From Raphanus sativus (lineage: Eukaryota; Streptophyta; Magnoliopsida; Brassicales; Brassicaceae), in NCBI RefSeq assembly GCF_000801105.2, contig NC_079515.1, positions 1 through 64,000 of the forward strand: a stretch of 64,000 nucleotides of DNA. The letters are read 5' to 3'. Of the stretch, positions 1-11,985 are shown in pieces. Below the pieces are notes generated by a model. That model did no database searches, was not told the DNA's origin, and worked only from the letters and a program-made list of their open reading frames with translations. Both the position numbers and the translations under genes were made by a program. How positions within the stretch are numbered: position 1 is the first letter of the stretch; each line of letters begins with the position of its first letter.

Positions 1-666
1 AGGTATGAGAGCAGGGGTGCGTGGTACCACTCCAGAACTGTTGTTTGCCGAGACAATAGCATCCTCTGTTGTCTTGAACTTTTCTGCCAAGCTTGAAACG
101 CTTTCGCCTTCACTCACCGGATATGTAACGAGATACCTGGCTGCGGTTGAAACGCCTTCTTCTGGACAAGAACATTTGACCGCCAACCGCAACTTAACGT
201 TCTCGTCCAGGCTGTCTTCCGAAACTTGAGGATTCTTGTCTCTTATGGACCTGCACAAAAATGAAATTGGAACATCCGTAATTATAAAGAACCAAATCTA
301 ATTTTAAATTGTAAAAATCTTCTTTCTTAAGTATGGGGCTCACAGGCACGTGGTCAGGCCTTGTAGGGATGCAGCGACAGAGCGAAAGGTGTCGCCTTTG
401 ACGCAAGTTTTGAAGAGATGAGCCTCGTAGAACCTTCCATTACATCTGCAGTCAATCGGGATAAACTGTAACTGATGCCCCCTTAAGGCTCTTAGAATGG
501 CAAATGTGCGGCACTTTTGGAGGTCTGAGTGGCAAACGTAGCTAGAGGAGGATGATTCTTCTGGGTCGCAGCTAAGCAGATCATGTGAAGCTGCGCAGAG
601 AGACCATGTGAAGAAGTAGAACATTATAAGACTTGTCATGCACTCTTTACTAACTGAACCAGCCAT
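1..666 (-). CDS. LYK2: LysM receptor-like pseudokinase LYK2, left copy, cut by the window edge
   Basis: This is the 5' part of the gene found complete at 55349-57283. Exon 1 is 344-666 and starts at the ATG at 666, which opens a signal peptide. The intron is 251-343 with GT-AG ends. Exon 2 runs from 250 off the left edge. The visible part encodes the signal peptide and a cysteine-rich LysM ectodomain with paired-cysteine motifs such as CRC and CSC. Compared with the right copy, three residues (N-P-A) are missing after ILRA, so exon 1 is 9 nt shorter but still in frame. The kinase part lies outside the window. The symbol rests on family and on synteny with Arabidopsis At3g01840. Confidence 0.85.
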
Positions 667-3007
667 GTTCACGTTGAGAATAGCTTCGGCTTTACCGTCT
701 CTGTATATATTGGCGAAAATAAAAGTGGGACAACTTTTCATTTTTAATTCATTGATTTGTTGCAAGGAATTATTTGATGAATTTTTTTTTTTGTACACAT
801 GACCTCCACTTGGATATATACATACATATACTAGTAGTAAATTACAAAGGTTTAAAGTACCCGTAAAGCCATTCTATTGGTTTTTGATATTTTATTGGAA
901 AGCACAAAACGAGCCTCTGAGTTTTGTGACTTTTGTCGACAGCAGGGGTGGCTATGAATCCCAAGTAAAGTCTATGTAATTAATTTATTAATTAGAAAGG
1001 ACATATTCTTGTGCTTGGAACCTTATTCTTCGTAAACTCAACAACATTCACAAATGTGCGAAGTCCAAGCTAAATGAATCTCAATGGTACACTCTCGCTT
1101 TGTCCAAGGAAGATTATATATATGTATATTGTTTAAGAACAAGGTTTAGGCCGTGTTCGGTCCCACTGTTTTCAATTTTGCTGGGGGTATCATCATCCTA
1201 GAGTCATGTTCCATGTTTCATTTACCAGAAAAATATAAAGTTTTGGGTCAATAGCATGTGCACTAGTTTATAGAGTTCAGATATCTAAGATTTTGAGAAT
1301 TGATTCATACCTAAACTTTATAATCTACTCACTGTACGTAAGCTTGCAAAATAATAACCACAGAAACCACAGGCTGAAACCTGATAAGTATTTCACCCGA
1401 GCACACACTTGCCCCATTGTAGTTCAAACTAGTTTGGACTTTTGGCGTAGCGACAATAGACTTTAGTATATTGTCTTGCGCCAATATCATTAGGATAATG
1501 AGAAAACTTTCTAAAATGCCATAAGTACATATCTAGTTTCAAAAAGATTTCAAGCCAACTCATACAAAAGTACTGTTAAATACATAGAAGATATACTAAA
1601 ATTTTAAGATCCAATGGTTTGGTCGAGTAAAGTCCAAAACGTAGTTTGGTGGGGAATAATGATGTGGAAATTGATAGCAGGGGAGGAAACAAAAACAGGA
1701 AGACACAAAAACATTATCAAGAAATTGAAAAGACATGCAAAACAAAGCGACGACAAAAGCATCTAGGAGCAAAAAGGCTAAGCGCTCTTAGGTTTATTTT
1801 GCAATAAATCCCTAAGTTGACCTTAAAAAATAAAAAAGATGAATCCAAAAAAAAACAGGTGACTACAAAATTAAGAGTAGTATGCATTTTTTTATCAACG
1901 TAAGATTTTACCTTTTTTATTCAGAAAATAGTTAATACTACAAATAGTAAAACGATCGAATACATTGCATAATACCCATAAACTCATCATCCAATTCCTA
2001 TACTATGGAGTGAAGAAATAGAATCCTAAAAACAGTTTATCATGATGTACTAGTCCCTGTAAATACATACATACTATAATCTTGTGCTGAGAGAATTATA
2101 ACCACTCCAGTTCTTGAAACCAATACTAATAAACGATTCACGATATAACATTTTAAATTCTGTGCCGTCTACGCACCACCACCAACACGTGTAGCTTCCA
2201 TAGTTCCATATATATTCCAATTATCTAACAAAGACAGAATCATCAAACAAGTACTTACTACTTTATTATTAGCTAAAGGACTCGAAATGTTTATCTTAGA
2301 ATTATTGCCTTGTTATTGCGTAAATGAATATTTAGAATGGCTCAAGTGGTGGGTTGGGCTTTTTCAACGGTGGCCCACATTGGGAAAATAGCTCAGAACA
2401 CTGAATCTCTCAGTACACAACAATATATAAGATCTATTTCAAGAAAACAGCTAGATTTAAACATTGAGAATCGAATACTCGTTATCATGCATGTTTAAGA
2501 AAACTATAATAGTACACAATATCTAAGAGTTTAAGCTGTTTTTACGTTAAGTACCAAGTTTAGAACACCTAAAATTAATTAGAGGGTTCATGCATGGATC
2601 CACTTAAACTCTGTGATAGAAAATCTCTTTTTCTATCGTAGAGATTTCTAATTAACAAAAGATAAATTTAGCATTTTTCTAAATTGAAAACACAAAGATA
2701 TTTGAACTGTTTTCGAAAATAACTAAATGTCTTTTATAAAAAAGTTGAAGACTGACTCTAAAATCCTAGATTCCTTTATCAAGAAATCAGGAACTTAAAA
2801 TTGGTGACATTAAGAACTTGAAAATATTATGCTATAATTGGATATTACATCCTAAAATTATGTTTTTCTTTAAAGATATTTCCAAACGAAATTGATAAGT
2901 TAGAGTAAAAAATCTCTAAATATATGCCTGACAGCATACAGTCAACCAATTATACACGTTTTATTAATAACACTTTGACCAAAAAAAGATAGTTTACACT
3001 ATATTAG
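667..3007. other. Intergenic, no gene seen
   Basis: This AT-rich DNA separates the divergently transcribed LYK2 and DUF946 genes and is well conserved with 52977-55348 in the other arm. It has no convincing open frame and no repeat structure. An ACGTG core sits near 2188 in both arms. Confidence 0.6.
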
Positions 3008-3016
3008 TATATAAAT
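3008..3016 (+). promoter_or_regulatory. TATA box of the DUF946 gene
   Basis: TATATAAAT lies about 100 bp upstream of the DUF946 start codon and is conserved in the other arm at 52968-52976. The spacing fits a plant core promoter with a short 5' UTR. Confidence 0.55.
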
Positions 3017-3111
3017 GTTTGGAGAATAGGGGTCAAACGGTTACAAAACCTAAATGTATAATTTTGTGGCCTAATATTATTATTATTACTGACCAAGAGT
3101 AAGAGAGAAGA

Positions 3112-4887
3112 ATGCAATCGTGTAATGGAAAAACTTCTAAACTTTTGAGTTTTGTTTTGATTATAGTATTTGTGAACCATGTGTTTTGCGACGGAAATGG
3201 AACCAGCTCCAATTTGAATGTCACAGTTAGCATATCTCCGCATCCATTACCTGTAGAGACAAGCTCCATGATTCCTTCTCCATTACCTGTAGAGACAAGC
3301 TTCAAGTTTCCTTCTGCGTTGCCTGTTATCCCTCCGGGTGGTGGGAAAAACTTTGGGAAAGGAAAGATAGATCTTGGAGGTCTTGAGGTGATCCAAGTCT
3401 CCATCTCAGAATCAACGTCACAGAGGGTATGGAGAGCATTCGAGGGAGGGCCCGACAACATGGGAGTCAGCATCTTTGAACCCATCAATCTTCCTACTGG
3501 TTTCTTTACACTTGGTTTCTATGCACAACCCAACAACCGTATGCTTTTCGGTTGGGTTCTTGTTGCAAAAGACATATCCGGGAATAGCTTGAGACCACCC
3601 GTTGACTACATGGAACTCGGTGACACTACCTCCATCGTCGTCAAGCAAGATGGGCCAGCATATTTTTGGCAGCCTTTATGTCCCAACGGGTATGGAGCGG
3701 TTGGCGTATTAGTCACTACTTCTCCGGTGAAGCCCTCTTTAAGACAAGAATCAATAAGCTGTGTCAGATCGGATCATACGGAACAGATGAGCGAAGCCGA
3801 TGCTGCATGGGTATGGGGGATAGGAGGGATTACTGTTTCTAGTTTGAGACCTGCAAACAGAGGAACAGAGGCAGCTGGTGTGTACACAGGGACATTCAGC
3901 TTTCAGCAACCAAATTTTCCTCGTCCGTCTTTGTCCTGCCTAAAAAATACAAAATTTGACTTGTCTAGCATGCCAAGCCAAGACCAGACCAGAGATTTGT
4001 TTCGAGCCTATTCTCCTTTGATTTATTTTCATCCAAATGAAGAGTTCCTTCCTTCCTCTGTCGATTGGGTTTTCTCCAACGGTGCCTTGTTATACCAGAA
4101 AGGTAACGAAGCTAACCCTATCCCGGTTCAACCCAACGGTTCAAACCTTCCGCAAGGCGGCTCGGACGATGGCTTATACTGGTTGGATTATCCAGCCGAT
4201 AAGAGTGCAAGGGATAGGGCTAAGAGGGGAGACTTAGGGAACACAAAGGTGTATCTACACATCAAACCAATGTATGGAGGCACTTTCACTGACATTGTCG
4301 TCTGGATATTCTTTCCTTTCAACGGCAATGCCCACCTCAAGATTTTATTCCTCAAGAGCGTCTCCCTAGGGAATGTCGGTGAACATGTTGGAGATTGGGA
4401 ACACATTACCTTGCGGATCAGCAACTTCAACGGCGAATTGTGGCGCGTCTACTTCTCTGAGCACAGTGGAGGAAGTCTAGTGGAGGCATGCGATCTAGAG
4501 TTCCAAGGTGGAAACAAGCCTGTGGCTTACTCGTCTCTTCACGGACACGCAATGTTCTCGAGACCCGGGCTGGTGTTGCAAGGCCAAGACGGAAACGGCA
4601 TAAGGAACGACATGGGGAGAAGTGACAAGTTCTTTGATACTGGTTCTGGTTATGAGGTGATCGCTGGACAAGGAATCGTGGAGCCACCGTGGCTAAACTA
4701 TTTTAGGAAATGGGGACCAACCGTCCAACATGACCTTCAAAAGACCGTTGACGGTATTGCCAAGACATTGCCCGGATTTTTGAGTAAAAAATTCCGTAAG
4801 CTCACTGACAAAATACCTCATGAAGTCCTTGAAGAAGAGGGTCCCACTGGACCCAAAGTCAAACAGTCTTGGAACGCTGATGAATAA
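3112..4887 (+). CDS. DUF946 / Vps62-like protein, left copy
   Basis: A single-exon frame of 591 residues. The first 25 or so residues form a signal peptide ending near VFCDG. A short proline-rich linker follows with two PLPVETS repeats, then the long DUF946 (vacuolar protein sorting-associated 62 type) domain from about residue 90 to 580. Conserved-looking stretches include YSPLIYFHPNEEFLPSSVDW and VGEHVGDWEHITLRISNF. The molecular function of the family is not established; yeast Vps62 is linked to vacuolar sorting. By synteny it corresponds to the Arabidopsis At3g01870/At3g01880 pair. The copy at 51090-52865 has the same length and only a handful of substitutions, so both copies look functional. 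Confidence 0.9.
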   Translation: MQSCNGKTSKLLSFVLIIVFVNHVFCDGNGTSSNLNVTVSISPHPLPVETSSMIPSPLPVETSFKFPSALPVIPPGGGKNFGKGKIDLGGLEVIQVSISESTSQRVWRAFEGGPDNMGVSIFEPINLPTGFFTLGFYAQPNNRMLFGWVLVAKDISGNSLRPPVDYMELGDTTSIVVKQDGPAYFWQPLCPNGYGAVGVLVTTSPVKPSLRQESISCVRSDHTEQMSEADAAWVWGIGGITVSSLRPANRGTEAAGVYTGTFSFQQPNFPRPSLSCLKNTKFDLSSMPSQDQTRDLFRAYSPLIYFHPNEEFLPSSVDWVFSNGALLYQKGNEANPIPVQPNGSNLPQGGSDDGLYWLDYPADKSARDRAKRGDLGNTKVYLHIKPMYGGTFTDIVVWIFFPFNGNAHLKILFLKSVSLGNVGEHVGDWEHITLRISNFNGELWRVYFSEHSGGSLVEACDLEFQGGNKPVAYSSLHGHAMFSRPGLVLQGQDGNGIRNDMGRSDKFFDTGSGYEVIAGQGIVEPPWLNYFRKWGPTVQHDLQKTVDGIAKTLPGFLSKKFRKLTDKIPHEVLEEEGPTGPKVKQSWNADE

Positions 4888-5941
4888 TAGTATTCATTCA
4901 CTCATTCCTGTCTCTGATCCACATATTAATAAATTTAAAATAAATAAGCAAACTACGTTGCTATTTGATTTTGCTTTTTCCTTCTGTCGATTTGTTTTCA
5001 TATGGGTCAGTTCAGTTAGCTGGGATAAAGAAAGAAAGCTATTTAGTGAAACTTTACGTAAATATGTGTTTAAGAACTAACATGTTAAATTTCATTATTC
5101 TTTCTGAAAAATCATTGTTTTAGAGAAAAACAATTGTTTCAAAACATATTTATTTATTTCTATATTTCCTATGCACTTTTATTATTATTATGTAATAATT
5201 TGTAAATTTTAATAAAAATGTGTTTATCAAACTTTTATTAGCTTAAGTTTTTGAAAATAGTTAATATATAAATTTAAAATAAAAAAAGTCCTTCGAACTG
5301 ATTGCAGTAGCATAATTAAAAATGCGTTTTGTTGTATGCAAAGAGAAACCTAATTGCATTCATGTCGGGATCAGGCCCAATTAATATTCAAGAGGCATTA
5401 TTGTGTGTGTCTGTTTGAGTAAGAAACAAAGCTGGTAAACCAGTTCACATCGCTGAAAATCAAACTTAGTTTTAGTTCTCCCGGCACAAAATATTAATTG
5501 TTACAGGTTTTACATTTACAAAGTATATAAAATACATAAAGATTACGAAACTGTATAAATTCATAATATTGATATGAAACCAAGTTTTTTTTTTTACATA
5601 GTGTGGATTATGGTAGCTCCTTACAAGGTGCATATCTTAATCTAGTGTATTATTAATTGAGATGTAAAAATACTACAGTTTTTAATATACGTATGACTTC
5701 ATTAGAAAAATAAAGATGTAAATAAGTGCTTAATTGCTTCTCAACATAAACTTAGTTTTCAGACAATAATATTATATTTTTACTGGTGTTTATTGAAAAT
5801 ATGGAAAACTAAAATGTGGGTTGGTTTACCCAAAAGAAGAAAGGAGAAAATACGATCATGGAAACGTTTTACTTACATTCAATAAAACCATAGTGATCAT
5901 TGACTTTATTCGGATGACCGAAAATGCAAATCTGGTTCTCT
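4888..5941. other. Intergenic between convergent DUF946 and CYP94B2
   Basis: AT-rich 3' flanks of two convergent genes. The sequence is conserved with about 49943-51089 of the other arm, with scattered small indels. No coding or RNA feature was recognised. Confidence 0.55.
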
Positions 5942-7444
5942 TCATCGAGATCCATCTCTCCGGTGAACGCGGACTTGCATCCCACCAGCCATGTGAGCCG
6001 TGAGCATTGGCACAAAAACCGGTTTGTCCATACCGATTGGTTCAATCTGAAAACGGTTAAGCATGGAAGACACAACGTACTTCATCTGCATGTACGCCAT
6101 CTCTTCCCCGAGACAAACCCTCGGACCGGCTTGAAAAACCGGAAACTTGAAAGGGTTTACTTTCTTCAAAACTCTGGTATTATGATCATAAGACTCAAAC
6201 CATCGGTTTGGTTTAAACTCATCCCAATCTTTCCCCCAAAGCTCCTCCATTCTCCCCATCCCATATGGAAAATACGTAACCCGGTCTCCGGCACGCACAG
6301 CCGTACCGTCTGGTAAACGGTCATCGGTTAATGCGTGTTTGGAATCCCAAGGCACCGGAGGATACAATCGCATCACTTCACACAAGCAAGCTTTCAAGAG
6401 ACTCAGTTTCTTGAGTGATTGGTAATCGAAGCCCCCACCGGTTATATCCATAACCGATCTGATTTCATTAACTAGCTCACACTCGGTTGTCTTGTGAGAG
6501 GAGATTAACGAAAACAAGCGTGTGGTAACCGCGGAGGTCGTGTCCCTCCCAGCCATTACAAGACTAATTACCATATCTCTCACAGCCTCGTCACTTTCTC
6601 CAGCGACGATCAATCGCGACAGAAAATCATCGCTCTTGCTCTTGGTAGTGATCATCATCTTCTTCTCTCGAATGATCTCATTGACGCAGCTATGAACTTT
6701 TTGAACAGCGTTTCTGAGGTCTTTCTCAGATCCAAAACCGACCAGTCTCTTAAGCTTCCACACGAAAGACAGCGGTGCGGAACCACGTCCAGCGCTAACC
6801 GCAGCCGCAGTCCGAAACGCTCGATCGAACTCAGAAACAGGTGAGGACGGGTTTAAACTGGAACGATGGATCCCGAGGAAAACAATGCAGACAATATTGA
6901 AAGAGAATCTGCGGAGAAGCTCTTGGAGATCGAAGGGTTGAAAGTCTTGGGCAGCAGCGTCCAAGAAGGACAGAAGCTCCTCCTCTACCTCCTTCCTCAA
7001 AACGTCAACGTACTCTGATCTCAGCGACTTCGGCGTGAAATCATGAGTAGCGAGTCTCCGCTGCTTTAACCACAGCTTTCCGTCAACGTTAAATATACCG
7101 TCGCCGAGAAAGTCTCCGAGAATCTCCGTGAAGGGTTTGCCTTTCGGGTAGTTATCAAAGTTTGTCTTGAGGATATACTCGACGTTCGATGGGTTGGCTG
7201 TCACCACGGTTCTCCGCGCAGCCAACCGGTTTATTATCACTGTCCCACTTGCGGATTCGGTTAAGAGCTCGGTATACCAATCCAGCAACCGGTTCCGGTT
7301 TGTATAGAAGGAAATTAAGCATCCGATAACCGGGTATGTTTTCGGCGCTGGTATAGAGTTACGTAGGCAAACAGATCTTCCAGTAGAGAGCATCAAAACC
7401 ACGAGGAAGAGAAAAGGAAGAAGAACAAGAGTTGAAGCTTCCAT
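5942..7444 (-). CDS. CYP94B2: Cytochrome P450, CYP94B2-like, left copy
   Basis: Intronless, 500 residues. An upstream in-frame ATG exists at 7468, but the ATG at 7444 opens a hydrophobic N-terminal anchor (MEASTLVLLPFLFLVVL), as expected for an ER P450, and matches the other arm. Next comes a proline-rich hinge (NSIPAPKTYPVIGCL). The I-helix oxygen-activation motif AGRDTTS is near residue 302, the K-helix ExxR is in EVMRLYPPVPWDSKH, and the heme-binding loop FQAGPRVCLG is near residue 445. CYP94 enzymes omega-hydroxylate fatty acids or jasmonoyl-isoleucine; substrate cannot be told from sequence. Gene order points to Arabidopsis At3g01900 (CYP94B2). Confidence 0.9.
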   Translation of the reverse strand: MEASTLVLLPFLFLVVLMLSTGRSVCLRNSIPAPKTYPVIGCLISFYTNRNRLLDWYTELLTESASGTVIINRLAARRTVVTANPSNVEYILKTNFDNYPKGKPFTEILGDFLGDGIFNVDGKLWLKQRRLATHDFTPKSLRSEYVDVLRKEVEEELLSFLDAAAQDFQPFDLQELLRRFSFNIVCIVFLGIHRSSLNPSSPVSEFDRAFRTAAAVSAGRGSAPLSFVWKLKRLVGFGSEKDLRNAVQKVHSCVNEIIREKKMMITTKSKSDDFLSRLIVAGESDEAVRDMVISLVMAGRDTTSAVTTRLFSLISSHKTTECELVNEIRSVMDITGGGFDYQSLKKLSLLKACLCEVMRLYPPVPWDSKHALTDDRLPDGTAVRAGDRVTYFPYGMGRMEELWGKDWDEFKPNRWFESYDHNTRVLKKVNPFKFPVFQAGPRVCLGEEMAYMQMKYVVSSMLNRFQIEPIGMDKPVFVPMLTAHMAGGMQVRVHRRDGSR

Positions 7445-9489
7445 TGTTGTGTTGATGATGAGCTTCAAAACTTCTTTTTTTAGGAAAAAAAAATGGAGAA
7501 TACGACAATTAGGAAAGGGTCAAGAGAGACCATTTCTTCTTATTTTTTTAAGCAACAAATATTTTGTCTATACAGATTTGACGCACGAGCCTGAATTAAT
7601 CGGATCCCAGTCCCCTGCATTATTATGATGCTTTGTTTATTGGTAATACTTTTCTCAATGATTTGTAGTTGCTTTCCATTAATATAAGTATAACCTATAG
7701 TGGAGTTCCATTCATTTTTACCCCGACATCATCTTATTATTTAATAGTCCTCTTGCTTATTCAATCTTCTACCCAACTAAAATTATTTTAATTTCATCCA
7801 ATGATAATGTGGTTTAGGTTTGTGTAAATGCTCGATTTTTTTACATTGTGTTGCAAATTGACGCCAGAATTGCGGTTATACATGCATGGATCGAATAAGA
7901 CGAGGCGCACACGAAGATTAGGAGGAAAGTGGACTGCGAAGCAATCAAGGAGGATACACTATTGATAAATGTGCTCAACCATATGATATTGCAAGCACAT
8001 TTGTTATAACAATAATAATGCATCAAAATCGGTAAACAGTGGTTGGATGTTAAAATAACGCACCAAACTAGGACGAAAAGCAAAAAGAGTAATCACAGGT
8101 GGATACATTCTTTTTTAAAGAGTCTTGTGTCTTGAAACCGAGAAGAGGTCAAAGAAGAGGACATTGATCCACAAGTTGAGTGGGTTCAGGACACGGTGCA
8201 ACGGCGTTGAGCACCCCTCTTAGGTTCCACACTGACTCCACGTTTTCCGGCAACTGCACATTCCCACAACTGTTCAACAAGATAATGTCAATAATCCACT
8301 TATTTATCTGAGAATAATGTTGAGAGGCTTTACCTGCATTGGCGATGACCTCGGTACTATGGTCTATGGGAGACATCAAAGCCAATGAATACTAGTGTAA
8401 GAAGAAAGAGAGGGTAAAATCTTTTTTGGTATGACACTTTTGCTGAGATAGACATGGCATTCTTTTTTTGTTGAAGATGAGACTAGTTTTGCTGCTGAGG
8501 AGGCAAACCTCTCCAAGGATTTGTGGCTTGGCTAAGAGGGTTCACTGCATTTCAACACATACAAGAAGTGAGAAAAAGGCCTAAAATAATACAAAGATAG
8601 AAGACATGTAGAGTAACATTGTTGTACTTTGGCAAAAGAAGACAGAAACAAAAAGTGGAGAGAAAGAGAAGAGGACATTTCGACCATGATTTCGCTTGTA
8701 GAAAGGATGGATACTGGAAGTGACATAAGATGACACTAAGGCAGAGCGAGGCATTGAAGGGCTCCTCCTGTCAATCACCCCCAAATTGAATTGAATTGAA
8801 TGAATAAAATAGCAGATCAGATCAGTAACAAAGCAAAGAAGAGCTTGCCTTTGCGTTGACTTTGAGACATGGGTCACCAGATGGTTCCTGCTAGTATTTC
8901 GACGGTCTGCGAATCCCGTCTCCATCTTTTTTTTTGTGCAGATAACCACCACCAAGAGACAGCTGCTTCCTTTGCTTTGTGGTCAGAGTAAGGAGGGCTT
9001 TTGTTACTTTGTCAAATAATAGTCTCAGCCCAAATATCCCAAACGGCCCAATTTCCATTGGGCAAATCTTTTTTTTTTAAAACAATTGAAAATTATTTAT
9101 TGGTTAGATTGTAAACAAATTACATATAAATACATATACAGTAATAATAATGAGAAACAAAAAAATAAATAACTAAAATAATGAGAGAGTTTTGTGTGAG
9201 CTTGAAATCTTTGTTGTTTTACATTGCTTCATTCCAATTTACATCTACAAATATTTTTAAAATCCAAATATTTTTAAAATCCAATGTATTGATTACAAAT
9301 AATAATCGAAATAACCAATTTTCAACGATTACAACAATATATCTATACAACAAAGAGAATTTATATTGTTGATTCTTGAATAATGCATTCCATGATTTGA
9401 CACTAACATCGATCACATGAGGGGGAATTTGTACAGCCTAACTTGTAGACCTTTTATAATTATAGGAGAAATAAACAAACCCACACAAA
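7445..9489 (-). other. Conserved possibly transcribed region, left copy, no firm gene
   Basis: This matches 45177-48439 of the other arm, minus the Mutator-like insertion there. About 7841-9060 contains several stretches conserved in both arms that resemble short exons on the minus strand (see 45338-46150). In this copy the candidate reading frame is broken: relative to the right copy, about 16 bases are missing after the GGAGAGGTTTG stretch near 8510, and a segment holding a possible splice donor is missing near 8430. It is either a decayed small gene or a non-coding transcript. I do not recognise a product. Confidence 0.35.
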
Positions 9490-9702
9490 CTAGATGTGAA
9501 TGTGAATTTGAATGGCGATGACCAAAATCGTGATAATAGCGAAAAAGAGGATGGCATGAACCAATATGGATATGCCACTCGTGGTCATGTTGCCGCACTC
9601 CAACACCCTTCTTCTGGCCGGCAGCTGAAAGAGAAGTCCCGGAGATAACACTACGAACAGCACCACCGCTACCGCCACCGGACCCCAGTCAGCTCCTCCC
9701 AT
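9490..9702 (-). CDS. DUF3339 small membrane protein A, left copy
   Basis: A 70-residue protein starting at the ATG at 9702, just upstream of GGADWGPV. An upstream in-frame TTG (9717) is not a plausible start. The DWGPV N-terminus, a first hydrophobic segment followed by LSPGLLFQLPARRR, and a second hydrophobic segment ending in the IHIHI tail are typical of the plant DUF3339 family of about 70 residues. Function is unknown. It is the neighbour and paralogue of the gene at 12480-12692, and corresponds to Arabidopsis At3g01940/At3g01950 by order. The other arm has it at 43011-43223. Confidence 0.85.
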   Translation of the reverse strand: MGGADWGPVAVAVVLFVVLSPGLLFQLPARRRVLECGNMTTSGISILVHAILFFAIITILVIAIQIHIHI

Positions 9703-9822
9703 TTCTACCGATCTCAAGTCGTTGGAGCTCCAAACTAATCGATCGTTTTATCAGCTATCAAAGAAGTAATTAACTAGAGCCAAAATTTATTGTATAACAT
9801 ATACACACTGCATGCACTTGGT

Positions 9823-9849
9823 ATATATATATATATATATATATATATC
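9823..9849. repeat. (TA)n microsatellite upstream of DUF3339 A
   Basis: A run of about 13 TA units, longer than the corresponding run near 42876-42892 in the right arm. Confidence 0.7.
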
Positions 9850-10504
9850 TGTGAACGTATGTGGATAAGTGTACGTTGCTCAAATTCAGTAATATTATTT
9901 AAAGATGACAGAAAAGTGCAGGCTTGATTGGTATCTTCCTTTCTTCTTGTCTGTGGTTTCTTGATTTTTTTATTGCTATAATATACATTTCTTTATGTAA
10001 AGTTAAAAGTCTTGAAATATACTTGATTGCATATATTGGGTTGGTTTCGATTCTTTTGCTTTCCTACTGCGTCTTATCCTCATTTCATAAGAACTACTTG
10101 ATTTGATTGGTATAACCGCATTTAGTGCATGATTACAAATATCAGCGTTAATGTGGTTTTGGATTTATTCTAGTGATTGCATATATTTTCCGACTTATTA
10201 GAGAGTTCACGCACGTTCTCAATTTCCCTTTTTATAAATTTTACGATTTCGTACGTCATATAGAGTTGCTTTACGCTAAATACATAGATCAGCAACAATT
10301 ATTTGTTATATATGTTAAAGAATTAAGATTAGTTCAACATACACAGTATTTGTTATATTTGGGCTTGTGGACTAATCCCAGAAAGGATGCATGAAAATGC
10401 CTCAAGACGACAATCATTTGTTTTAGGTTTGAATTTTTGGTTGTAAGGGACGACGGTTGCAATGATGTACGAAAAGAGCTAAAGCAACATCAAACTTTCG
10501 GGTA

Positions 10505-11985
10505 TCTATATATATAAAAGAGAGTTGAATCTCTCCTGCTGACACATCAGCGTCCACGTCAGAATTAGAAGTCTCACGAGTTGACACATCAGATACGCAC
10601 CGTATCACTTAAACTTTGTTCTCTCGAAATGGGCTTCGCAGTGGGCTTCGTCCAGCGCAAATGAAATGTTCTTCGGCACTAGGCCCATCGACACTGTTCT
10701 ACGGAATCCCTAAACAGATGTTCTCCTTCGTGTTTTTCGTCTGTTTTCATTTGACGCTGAGACTTTCTAGATTCTGTAACGGTGTTTGTGGTTTAATCTT
10801 AAATCGTCTTTATTCTCCATCCCACTACGAATCAACCTATTGCGCTCTTCGTCTGCTAGATCCTTATATATATAAACCTTCGATGCGTCGTTTCCGGCAA
10901 AATCTATAATCTTCCGGAGATCGCGATCTCTTCATCTCTCTGAAAAAGGCAGCGTCTTGTGGGGTTAGCAAGCTATTCGTCGGCGAGCAGGTGAGGCCAG
11001 CGACCATTGGCATTACCCGGAGCAACCACAACTTCAAGCTTTCTGACTATACAATGTTCATACGCTTATGGGTATTCTCAAACCTTGGATATATTATCAA
11101 ATATATAAGATACTCCAATTTTTCTTTTTCTTTTGCAGCTTTAAAATACTCCAAATTTTGTGAGGCTCATAATCCGTTCGTGGAATATAATTATTTATTT
11201 TATGGTTATAGTTTAACTTGCAAATGTATGATTATAAATACAAACAAAAGTAATTTAAAAATATATATTATATTTTAACTATGTTTTCACAAATAAAATT
11301 TCTATAAGTTCTATATGTATTAATGCTTTTAAAAATATTAATAAACTTTAATATAAATATAAATCACTGTTATAGAATAACTTACAAAATCCAATCAAAT
11401 GACATAGAAGATTAATCTTATTTCTTCTAAGAATAGGAATAGATGAAGTAGAATAAAAAAACTTATATGATGTATAAATCTTTATAATTACACATTGTGA
11501 ATGATATAGATGACATAAAAGGGAAAAACATTGACAATACAAGTTAGATCAAATATAAATAAACAAATAAAACATATTTGGATATTCTCATTTCTAAAAT
11601 AAAACTATACTGTATAGGAAAATTGGTCAATTGTAATAAAATTATGTTTTCATCAAACTAAAAACCCACAACAAAAAATATAAATAATAATTATAATAGT
11701 ATGGTCTCACAATATATACATCAAATAAAAATTAGAACACATCACATTAAAATAAGTATATATTAAATGTTAAACAAAATAAAAATAGACATTTTAAACT
11801 AAATATTTATAGTATACATATATAGATATAATTATGTTTAAATATTTAAAAAATATATAACTGTTCGGATCCGGATATACATGCCTAAAATTTCAGTATC
11901 CAGATCTTAATGTTTTTAATTTGTATATTAGCCGTTGAAATTATTTAATAGTTCACATCCCGCCCGTAGGGCGGGCCGACCCTAG
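10505..11985 (+). mobile_element. Non-autonomous Helitron, left arm only
   Basis: The element begins with TCTATATATATAAAAGAG and ends in CTAG. A perfect CCCGCCC / GGGCGGG hairpin (11959-11975, loop GTA) lies 6 nt before the CTAG. The host base before it is A (10504) and after it is T (11986), the classic Helitron A|T target. The other arm (near 42176) has the uninterrupted sequence CGGGTA|TATTAAC, an exact empty site. There is no helicase gene, so it would need a helper element in trans. Its interior is AT-rich and shows no recognised host gene. Its 5' region shares motifs (GACACATCAGC, TACGCACCGTATCA) with the larger Helitron at 26165-29665, so the two belong to one family. Confidence 0.95.

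Noticed and set aside
3033..3488. Antisense frames over DUF946 (also 4188-4687 and 51290-52941)
   Set aside because: They are shadows of the real gene, and follow from its codon composition.
5924..6316. Plus-strand frame opposite CYP94B2 (and 49568-49960 on the minus strand)
   Set aside because: Antisense shadow of a well-supported P450 gene.
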